From: Stercorarius parasiticus
Lineage: Eukaryota; Chordata; Aves; Charadriiformes; Stercorariidae
DNA length: 64,000 bases
Assembly: GCA_013396915.1 (NCBI GenBank)
Contig: VWZL01006771.1
Coordinates: forward strand, 1,753,379 to 1,817,378
Direction of reading: 5' to 3'
This document shows, in pieces, positions 51,001-63,000 of this stretch. How positions within the stretch are numbered: the stretch's first letter is position 1; each line of letters begins with the position of its first letter. Under the pieces are notes generated by a model. That model saw nothing but the letters and a program-made list of their open reading frames with translations, had not been told where the DNA came from and did no database searches. Both the position numbers and the translations under genes were made by a program.

Positions 51001-54000
51001 CCTTAGGTCCCACAAACAGCCAGGATACGTCAGTGAATGGAGCTCTAACACCTAAAATTGATTCACAAAGATTAGCAAATTTCCTCCAGTCTGCTTGTCA
51101 GGTACACTTATGTACTTAATATCCCTTATGAGTTGTGTGCATAAGTATACAGTGTGATAGATCACTTACAGTACTTGTTCTAAGTAATTTGAATAAATTA
51201 CTTAAATAATACTCATTATCAGTGAGATTCATCTGTCTGCAAAGGAATTGAACCAGAGCTGTGCAACTTTTATGTCTGTAAAGCTGTATTTGCAAAGATA
51301 GCAATTAACAAGGGAGTTGATAAAGGTTTATTAAATTAATCCACATACTTTATAAAGTTACAAATAGCAAAGCTGAAAGATAAGACGACCCTTTTATTTC
51401 TATAAATGTAATTATGTTTGAAAGGTGATTGCTGTTTTGCTAGAGGAAGATCAAGTTGCAACACAACCCAAGTGGAAACTAAGATCTCGACAAACCAGTC
51501 TGTCTATTAGTGATAGCTGTTTCCAGTTAAATACTAACCAGCCATTCCTCCATGGTAAGGGAACTTTATTCTACACCTTTTAGTATACAGTGTGAACTCT
51601 TCTTCCTTATGCAAAATGCTCTTTGTCATGACTGAAGTGCAAACAGCACATATCAGGTTATGTAGATGATGTAAAGCCCACTTTTCCTTTAATTGTGCTC
51701 ATCTTGCTGTAGCTCTGCGCAGATTGTTTGCACATAGGCAACATGAGAGCATCATAGCTGCCAGTGATTAGCATGATATAGGGATGCCCTGGATGTAATT
51801 TCTTGCACCTGCTGTTAGAGGGCCATTGCAAGGGGCATAATTTTGTTTAGACTCTTTATGCTGACAGTAGTGCCAAAGTTGCGAATAAAGCAAGGTTATT
51901 GAACAGGGAGAATATAGCCTGATATATTCGAACTGCAGTTATATTTTCCCCATATAAACAGTAGATGTTCATATGAAAGGAAAAATGAAAAATAAAGCAT
52001 CTGTAATTATGTTAGGAAGACCTATTATAACACAAAACTGCACATATTCTAACAAGAACACATGAGATGAACAAGCCTGGCTTGTGCTGTTTCCTGTTTG
52101 AGACTTAGCTTAATTTTCAGTATACATGCTGACGTCAGATCAGATTGGCTTGCTTATGCCCAGAATAATTTTGCTATTAACTTGCTGGCTCTCTTCCTTT
52201 TTGCTTTCTACTTACTTCTAATTTTTTGTATTCCTTCTCTAGTCCCTCCTTTTTTCCTGTATAGCATCAAAACCAACCTACTGTTAATAGAAATATTCTT
52301 CATAATTACGTCTTAGGTCCTTTGGTTGTTGCTATAGCAGCTAAATATGCTTTTTCATCTGCAGTGAGTCTACTTTTTTATTTATTGCTTTTCTTTCTTG
52401 ATTTTTTTTTTTAATGGTTTAGACAGAAAAATATCCTGCCTATATGTCTCTCAAGTTCAGAGGCAGACACTACTTTCTGTTCATGGATTACCTGAAAAGG
52501 CAGGTGTTGGTTTACTGAACAGAAAGAGCATCATATGTGTTTGGAACATCTGGCAGCCCTCCAGTCCTCAGAAGGTTTTAATATGTGACTCAGAGGTATG
52601 TTTTAATAACATTGTATACTTGCTCATTGAATAAAAGGCTTTGTATGTGTATTTTGTTTTCTTGTCTTGCTGCAAGATATGTCATCTTTTGAGAAACACA
52701 TTCGAGCCTAGCGAGTACTATTCTCATTCCATTTTGTGCTCCAGTACTAGAATGTAGTGATGGTCATAGTATTTTGGGGGTTTTTTTTGTTTGTTTGGTT
52801 TTTTTCTAATTTTGAACCCATTTCATGGTTGAAAGAGTGAACGGAAGTAAAACAGCTGGTTCAGATGTTGTCAGGACTTCTCTCTACCCATCACTATCAT
52901 ACAGTTGAATCACCCTCTTCAGCTTTTTGGCAGTAGATGCAGATTAAACAACAAATGTCTTGAAAAGGGAAGGCCTACTAAAAGTCGTGTATCCTACTTC
53001 CTTTTTAAATAAATTGTAGTTCTGCCACAAACACCTGTAATCTGTCTTTTTTGAATTTGCATGCCCAGGAGGAACAAACATATTTCAGGCTTATCAAATC
53101 GTTGTCCTTTATCATAATATCAACCATGCATATTTTATGTATTTTAACAGGTGATATGTTGCTGCTTTAGTCCCAGTAAAACAACATTAGTTTTTGCTGG
53201 AACAGTAGATGGTTCATTGTTGATGTGGGATCTTCGAGAAGACTCAAGAATGCACCGCCATATGATGATGAGTGAAACCAACTGGACGTTTAGAGTTCCA
53301 ACATTTTCCACTGGTTAGTGTCTATGCATTCCGATTAGTCATGTTGTAGGCAGTGAAACAATTCTGCTACTAATTCTTCTAAGAACACTGTTTCTTAGTA
53401 GCCTAGTTTAGCCCATTCAGAATTATATTTAGTCTAGTAAAAATTGCCAATCAGTAATAGCTGTAAAGAAATGTAAGCCAGCTCAATATGCATCAAGAGA
53501 GGTGGACCAGATGTAGAACCCAAGGAGCGTTGTAATATTAATTAATATTACAATGGATTAATTAATTTTAATTAATATTAAAATGGACTACTTGACTACC
53601 TCATTTGAAATTATTAGCTTAGTCAATTTTCATCATGTTATCTCCCTTAATATAACCTACATTTCTTTTTTATCTACGTCTAAACACGCATATTAAGATG
53701 TTTTTTAAAATACATCCGAGTAATTCAGACTGTAAAACATAACTTTTCAGTCATCATTTGAAAGTCGCAATCTGTACAAATTGTCATCTAAATCTTGATG
53801 TTTCTGTAAGGTTGCATGCAAGATTCAAGTGTATACATGCATAACCTTTGTTAGAATCAGTGCAGTGCTACTATGTGGGATCTAGAGAGCTGTTCACCTC
53901 ATCCTAATGTAGATATCTGTACATGGTTAGCTGGATTGATTGTGTTGATTAGATTTAGTTCACTCACAGATCTTACACAGCTGTCTTCTATGTAGATACC

Positions 54001-57000
54001 GTTTTAAGTGTCTTAATTTTTGGTCTGAATCTCACCCTTACGCATTTCTAAAATTGCACTTATGTAACTATCGCTTCTGGACTCTTACCTAGATACACTA
54101 AAAGTTGAGTCAGCATTGTGGTTTTTTATTACCAATTTATCAATTATTGTAGCAATGTAAGATCTAGGAATTTCTCATTTTCATTACATATACAACTGTC
54201 TTTTTATGATACTATTGGTTCAGCATATATGGGGATCACATCATTGGAAACAAGTACTCTACGAAGGCTAAATGTCAGAGGTGATCTATATAATGGAGTA
54301 AGCGGAATTTGAACTTGCACAGTCAGCAGTCAGTTACTTTTAGTCTTTTATTGAAGAGATTACGAAGCTGTGACTAAACTTTTGGGCCCCAAAGCTCTCT
54401 GGTTCGATATCTCAAGAAATGTACCAATTGCATGTTGGAGCAAAACCTGGACATACGTTTTTCTGTCATCCAGCTTGAAAATCTCTAGCACTGGGGCCCG
54501 TTAGGAGTTACAGCATGCTCTTTCGAGGTTCTTAATGGCAGAGAAGCACAGCAACAAAAAATAGTGTGGAATTCGTTTGTTGCATTGTTTATGTATAGCC
54601 TAAAATAGTGTTGTGTACATATTGGGAAGCCTGAAGAAGGCTTACTTTTCAAAAGTGCTTTTGGGTGACCTCCGTTCATCCTTTGACGTTTTCTTGTCAT
54701 TGAATTTCTCTTTTTTTTTTCCACACTTTGGATCCCTTAATGTGTGATCAAAATAATATAAGCTTTTGTATATTTTCTTACAATCCATGGATGACAAATT
54801 CAAAAGTTGCAGAAGCTTATTTAGGACATATGACTGACGTACTAGAAGATGCAGTCCAAAATACTTAGCTCTGCGTTTGAATTAGTGTATGAAATCTTTA
54901 AATTTTTATGAGTCTGATGGAATTGAATGGATCTTTATGCCTATTACAAGTGTTTGTTATTGCAAATTTAAACAGAGGAGCAAGTCATTAATCTTACTGA
55001 CATTTTCATTGTATGTAGTTGTATCGTGTGAGAGATTGGGAATGAGGTGTACATACCACCATTTGTCTCAATCTTAATTATAAATTGGTGCCATTTTTCT
55101 CAGCACTGTATTGTACCCTAGAGTGAAAAATAACACATAGAAATATTTTTGTAAATAATTTTATTATTGCTAAATAAGTCCTTCTGTATGTATTTTTCCT
55201 TTTTTTGTGTGTGTGCAGGTGCTACCATTTAACTAACACTGGGGTATTAATATTTTTCTAAAAACCCAGCACACACATGCACAAAATCCTCTTCTGTTCA
55301 CAAGTGTGTCTAATTGCAGTAGCCATGTAAAAATAAACATTAGTTGGTTGATAGACTTTTAATTTTTTTAGTAGATCAAAGATGGTTGCTCTGCTGTTTC
55401 ACAATGGGCCAATGTATGTATACAGTTTCATGTAGTTGTTTATATAAGCAAGCAGGTTTTAATGCTGTATTCTTAGGAAGATTTATGCCTTTAGTCTTAA
55501 ATGAGATTAAGTTCAGTGCACAGGGCAAGTCCAGAAATCAAGAGTATCTGACAAAGAATGCATATTGAAATTGCTTCAAATATACATTTATTTTAAAATG
55601 TTATTAAAGGGTAAATACATACTTTCTTGTGAATTGTTTTGGGGTAGTTACTTTCTATTAAGAGTAATTTTTCTTCAATCTTGTCTTTCTTGTAGTAAGC
55701 AGTGATTTATTTCTGCCTCTGTTGTTTATGGAGCTTGAAATGAATGTAATTCTTTTCATGGTAACCTGAAATGGCAGATTTTAATGAAATGTCTGGTACA
55801 GTGGTATAAACGGTGCAGCAGTCATTTGGAAAATGAAAAGTAAATACAAATGGTGAAACATTGATTTATCTAGTGGTATTTTGTTAATTTCAGAAAGAGT
55901 TTGCAGAACTGTATTTAAGACTTTTATGAAGTAATTCTTTATGAAGTTCATTATTTGCCATTCTTTCTATGTAGTCGTCATTCTTCCATAAACTGAAAAG
56001 TGATTAGGGTTTTGTTGAGAATAATATAGTTTTTAACTTTCATTATCCTTAATTACAGATGGCATTCTGAATTCAGTAAACCACACCTCTCCTATACTAG
56101 CAGTGGAGCCTGTCTCAACCTCTCTCTACACCGATCAGAATTATGGGCTCTCAAGCCTCTCTTATCAGGAGGGTAAGCAAGCTGCTCTTCAAAGCATCAA
56201 TGCGTCTGAGTCTTTACATGTCTAGTAAAACAAATATAGCCAAAATCCAGTTTATATTGTCTCTTAAGCTGTCTGCAGCATCAATTGCATACAATGTTCA
56301 TGGTTTTTTTCTGCTCTCATTATTATGTAATGTTCATTCAGTGCAGCTTCACATCAGATGTGCATGCATGCTTGTCTGTTTTCAAACATTATTTCTTTCT
56401 TCCATGATAAAAAAGTTATCGTTCAAAAACTGCCTTCACAGAAGTCTCAGTGATTCTATAATGTCTGAAAAAACCCTATCTGAATTAGTGGAGCAACTTG
56501 CTTGTATATGAAAGCGCTTAAAATGTGTGACTGTACTTGGTGGTTCTTCCTGTGCCTTTTGCCTAATTTTTTTGTGACCAACCTTTGCAAAGAAACTTTA
56601 ATCCTCATGCCCCCAGATTCTCAGGCAATGTGCTAGAGGAGACATTATTACTTCCATTGCAGATTTTCACTTTAAAATCCATACTAGTCCAAAGAAACGT
56701 GCTGCATATTGCAGGTTTTACAAGATTTCATCTACTGCACTTCATGTTCTGTTCCGAAGTCCATGCAGAATCCAGGCATTTTAAAAGACTCAGACAGAGA
56801 TCATCTGCCTTGCTGGTAGGACAAACTGAACTTACTGAAACAGAGATATAGAATGGACTATTTCAGTTGAAAGGGACCTACAACGATTGTCTTGTCTAAC
56901 TGCCTGACCAGTTCAGGGCTGACCAAGTTAAAGCATGTTGTTAAGGGCATTGTCCAAATGCCTCTTAAACACTGACAGGCTTGGGGCATCGACCACCTCT

Positions 57001-60000
57001 CTGGGAAGCCTGTTCCAGTGTTTGACGACCCTCTCGGTAAAGAAAGTTTCATTCCTTTTTCATCTATGGTAGAATTACGGCACTTTTCCTTTTTATGCAG
57101 CTGAGAGGATCATAGAAGTTTCAGAGAATGTATTAATCTAGGAAATATTTCAGATCCTTTGATGTGAAGGATGTGAATATAAATTGTTACTATTCCTTCC
57201 ATAGAAATGTCAGGCCCTCCATTTCAGATAGCTTCAATGGATGAAAATGGAATCCTCAACATGTGGGTGAGTAATATACATATGAAAAGAGAAAGTATCA
57301 TGGGTTGTGGTAACAAAATACTTCTTCAAATATAGCAACCAAATCTGGATTTCTGATGAGAATTTCCTCCCTGAAAAGCACAGCAACACTAGCCAATCTT
57401 TTGGAATTCTCCTCAAAAATTTTGACCTGACTCCCTAATGCCATGACGTTATCCTTAGGCAAAACTATTAATAGGTACATGAATTCATGAAAATAGACAA
57501 TCAGTAGTTCTGCTTCGTAGGAATATGTTCACATATTTCTATTAATTGAATAATGCACCTCAGTCCTCTTTCACCCACCTACTTTATTTTATTTGAATCA
57601 CAGTGGTGTCAGAGACTGTACTGAATGTACGTGAGAAATGACATTCATAATTTATGTAAAATAAATGTTCAAGAGGCAAAATGTGAAAATCTGTGGATAA
57701 GATTACACTGCCTAAAATATGATGGTGAGGTAAGCATCAGGGCTCTTAATTGCTGTCCTGACAACTTTTCTTTCTATCAGATGTTTTCAGTCTTTTTCTG
57801 GTGCAGCTTTGGCCCAGCTGCTGAACCTGTTGTTTGCATCTGAATTGATCTTGCTTGAGGAACGGAATGGCTCAGTGAATAATAAGGGGATAAAAGTATT
57901 TCCCTTCTGTATCACTAGTTAAGTCCCTTAAAGCTCTAAGTAACTTTAGTAGCAACAGATTCAGGCCAAATGATCTACCCTTTTTATTTCATGAATACTG
58001 ACAAGCACAGGAAATGTGTTACAATTTCTGATTTTGGGGGTTTAGGGTGGTTTTTTTGTGACCCACCAAACTAACAAGACGCCAACTAGTGATTAAGTGT
58101 AGAATGTAACTTTTCCTATTCTGCTTTCCAGCAGGGAACGTCCAGCAGGCATGTGAAGCTGGTTTTAGCATTGCAGACATTGACAGGGGATAGAGAATTT
58201 ACCTGTAATCATTGTAACGTTAGACCTACCTATCTAAAACTTCCTTTAGGGTTATGTCATACATTATTACAACTAGTTAAAAAATTCTACAGTCTGGTAA
58301 GTATTTATTGCTTATTAATGTTAAATATTGACTTTTCAGGTAGTTGTTGAATTACAAAAAGTGGATTTAGCTGGTTCACAAACTGATTTAGGTGAGTACT
58401 GTACATTAGAGGTAGAATAAAGTGCTTGAGTTTTGAGATTATGAAGTTAGAAGAGAAGAGTCAGTGATGACAAAAAATAGTTTAGAAGGTGGCAAAATTA
58501 CTAAGGAAAAGATTCATTCTGAATAGGACATATATCTGATATTTGGGCTTATTGGTTAGGTATCATGAGAGTTATTTTCACTGCTGTCTGAATCTCATTT
58601 GCTAATTCTACTATTGGTAATTGCCACCACAGACAACCACGTTTCTTATAATGTCAAAGCAGATTTCTGTGTTTTCAACACTTTTTTTTTTTTCAAAGAA
58701 TATGAGATTTTATGTCCTTCTCAGTCTTCCTGTTCTTTCTTTAGTTTGAACCAAATCTGTTCTAATGCTTTTGTTGTTGCCAATATCTCCATTTTGCTGA
58801 TTGTCCTGAAAGTTCTCTTTTGGGAAAGGTACTTAATTTAGTGTGAGAAAAAAGCTTCCAAGTTTCCATGAAAAAAGTAAAGAACTAAGTCCATTCAGCC
58901 CTTTTTGAGTTATGCGAATGAAGAAAATTCAGTTTTTTGTTCTTTGAACAAATTTAGACTTACATACTTACCTAACTGGAAAAGGCTGTGATTAAAATCC
59001 TGGTACACTTTAAAATACATGTATAAACAGTAGAGTAATGCTAAAAAAATAGAAGTTTTGATCAGTTTTCTAATTTACAAGCTCATGTGCAATGTCTGTC
59101 TATATTAAGCTGCTAAAGCTGGGTATTATGTCTGTGGAGAGGAACATTTTAAAGCTATGGTCGTGTGTTGACACAGTTTTACTGCCACCAGCATTCATTT
59201 TTTTCATCTTCCAAAAATTCTTGTGTTTGAAGGATTTGAATTATTTATGTTATTCTGCATTATTACAGTCTCGCATTACCGTAATTCATTGTCAAAGATC
59301 CAGGTGACATAAATGCGCATTTTCACCATTGATAGAATTGGGTTTTATAGAGTGATACTACAGGATGTTATATGCATACTGTAAAATAAAATAAACATAT
59401 AATCATGTTTGCTTTCTCTGCCCTCTTTCTTTGATTTCTGTCAAAGATTACAACTCTTCAGATTTGAATTCTGAAGTAAACAGTTCTAAATGATGCAAGA
59501 TTCTTACATATCAAAAGCTGTATGTACAATAAACAATTTAATTATGAAGTATCCTTTTCCTTATTAGCTTAGGTTTTTATCTGATGATAGCACTTTCTTA
59601 ATGCAAAGTGCTTAAATCAGTTTAAATAATTATTTTATATAATTTTAGGTTTAATTCCTGGAGGGAAAGTGAAGTTAGTACATAGCTCTACTATGGAATT
59701 GAATAACAGGTAAGAAAGCAGGAGTATTTAGATTGTACACATGTATCTCTCAAAGCTTATTTTTCCTATACTTTATTCATGTGCTGTTATGTAAGATATA
59801 CTTAACAATATTTTCATTAGTTGTTTGGGTTTCTTTTAATATACAGTTATTCCTAGAGCTAGTCATAGACATTTTAGATCAAGAATTTCCATATGTACTT
59901 GCATAGCTTTAGGAGACAACTTCCTGTATTTATGTCATCTTTTACCTTTATGTTTTTCCTAGCCTTTTCCCAAAGGATGTGCGCCAGAGAATGCCCCAAA

Positions 60001-63000
60001 CATTGACAATTAAATTTCTGCCTTCTAATCCGAATCATTTCATTGTTGGAACAAACATTGTGAGTAATGTGCTGAAATTCATCTCATTGTTATTTTTTGT
60101 TTTGCAAGCTGCCCCACTTGGAATTTTACCAGTAGACTGTATATAGAATTTATAATTTGAGACTATTATTAAAATCTGTTAGCTATTAAAATTTGTTAGC
60201 AATTAAGGATCTTTTAAGATAGCAGCTCTGAATTATTTAACTTTTTCTTGTAATACTGATAATGCAAATTTTGTTTTGTTTTGTTTTGTTTAATTCATTT
60301 TCTTTATATTGTTCATAGGGGCTGGTAGGCCATAGCACAAGACATGATTTAAAAGTTCTTCCAAAGCTATTCAGACCTCAGGAGGGCGGACTGAGATCAA
60401 TAAGCATCAACGCAATTGATTTCTTCCCTTTTGGAAAGCCACTATTTCTGGTATGAAAACATTTTAATATAATGCAAGTTTAATTTTTTAATTACTTGCT
60501 GAGTGAGGATTTCTAATTTGATGTGTTTAACTAGATGTGATAGTTGATTTACCTCACTAATTCCAATCTGCCATGAAAAGTGACAACAAATCTTGTGTCC
60601 TGGTGTTTGAGCTTTGCTTATGTAGAAGGTGGCCCATCTGGCTCACAGAAACAAATGACAATCTCACTTCAGCCTTGTAACTTATTCTTTGTTTTTACTG
60701 AAATTCAGCATTGCAAAGCAGGTCTTCTATTGTTAATGAAGCCTCAGTTGTTTCTCACTCTTACCATACATCTCTTAATGACATAATAATTTTGGAGACA
60801 AAATACCTTTATTGCTGTGAAATAAAGGTCTGCAGGGCAGCTCTGGGCATTCCCTGCTTCCCTTTATTCTCCACAGCAGACACACCCTGGGGTCTGCCTG
60901 GCAGCATACGCCGTGGTCAGGTGTGTTCAAACCTGCCCTCAGCAGTTCATATTGACATACTCACTAGTTTTATTTGTCTCCCTTGTGAAAGTTTATTCAC
61001 TGCAAGTTGAATCCAACTTTGGATTTTCCATCTGCTTATCCTTGCATATATTTGTACTTGATCCTCTCTTAAAAATGCTTTCTTGCTAAATTTGCCATGA
61101 TTTACATGACTTCATTGGGATTGCCTAAGGTATAAAATGAATGGTTTTGGCTACAGTGTACGTATTCTGAGTCACCACTGTGCAGTCAGAACTTCCTTTT
61201 ACCAGCGTGGATGTTCTTACCTTTTTCCCAAATGCATTTATTTAGAGTGATGCTGACTTCTACAAGTTTGTGTCTGCAGAGTCCTTTTAAATGTAAGCAC
61301 AATTTGCAGAGTCAGTGTAAAAAAGTTGTCATAATTTGAAAATTCTAGGAAGTCTTCCAGATGTAGAGATGGCCCAGGGTAGTAAGAATAAGTTCTTTTC
61401 TGTTTTCATAGAGTAGTTGCGTTTCTACCTGGATCAGAGCAAACTTGTAAATGTTATATTAAGCAAGACAATGGTTATAACAAAATAATCTGGAAGCAGT
61501 GACATCTGCCTATCTTTGGATTTAGCTGTTCATTATGAATCAGTTTAATATCATTATACTGTTAAGCACAGCCTGTCCTACTGAAAGCTATTCTTGGTTT
61601 TACAGATTACATGTATCACTAAGTAGCCGCCTGAACTGGTCTCCAGGCCCTGACCTCGCCCAGTTCAGACTACTGTCAAGTTGTGGTGGATCATAGTATT
61701 AGTGATTGAGAACGTTTTTGAAAACAGGAAATTGGGACTTCATCCGAGGATTAGTGGATTAGATTACTCTAGCATGCACAGTACAGAGGTACTGCTTTTG
61801 AACTAAAATTTACATTAAAATCTAAATTGTCCATGAGAGAGGTGTGCCACTTCAGTAAGATAACTAATTTTATTTATATGCCTGATATTTGCAAGAATTG
61901 AATTGCAATTTTTATCCTGCTTAGTTTGTTTTGTTCCCAGAAACTATTTTTTTTCTGACTATGATATAGGTTGGCTGTTCAGATGGAAGTATTAGATTAC
62001 ACCAAATGACATCAGAGTATCCCCTCATGCAGTGGAATGACAGCACAAATGGCCAGCCAGTTATTGCCCTGCAGTGGGCTTTAACAAGACCCGCTGTGTT
62101 TTTTGTCCTGGATGCATTGTCTAATATTTACATTTGGGATCTTCTGCAAAATGATTTGCTGCCTGTGGCAAAGCAGACAATTCCATCAGAGAAGTAAGTA
62201 CATTACACTACTGGATTTTTAACAAAATATTAATATTATTATCATCTACATTTTGATTAGAGTTTGGATGGGGTTTTTTTGCTTGACTTGAAATCTTCAT
62301 TAGAGTTTGCTTTTCTAGCTGTATTTTTTTAAACTGTTAGAGGTGTGGAAGGAGACTATATCGAGCTAAGTTTTAGCATATCCTTATTTACTTATTATTT
62401 TATATAGTCTGATAAAAGAAAAATAATGTTAGTATACATTAAAATCAGATATAGTGTTATCAGTTGTGACAGATGTCTGTACATGGAGCAGTTGCTGTTT
62501 ATATGAAGAGAAAAATTTTGTTCCCACTAAAAATCACTGGACTGCTTAAGTTCAAAGATAGCTTTGCTGGATCAGGCTCATCCCCTAAAATAGACAAGAT
62601 AGGTTGGACAACATTTTAAAATGCCTATATATAGTATGGTTACCAATATAAAGAAATATATTCTGTTCATTGTCACAAAGCAAACAAGAATATTTTTGGC
62701 TAGCATGTATTCATCAAGACTCACAATACTGTTCCTGTCAGTAGAGATCTGGGTATCCTGTAGATTGATGCAGAAAAGGAGTTTAATTTAGCCTTTGTGA
62801 ATTACAGTCTTGAGGATTCTCTTTCCTCCCTGGTGGGAGCCCTCCTGGGAGACTCTGTCTTCCCTGGGTTTAAGTTAGTCTTGGTGAATATCCCTCTAAC
62901 GAAAAGTTTTCCTAGTGGCCTTGTAAACTTTAGCAAAGTGCTGCGAGTTTTGGGAGAAAATAATATAATTTTTAAAGTTGCTACACTGTACTGGAAAATA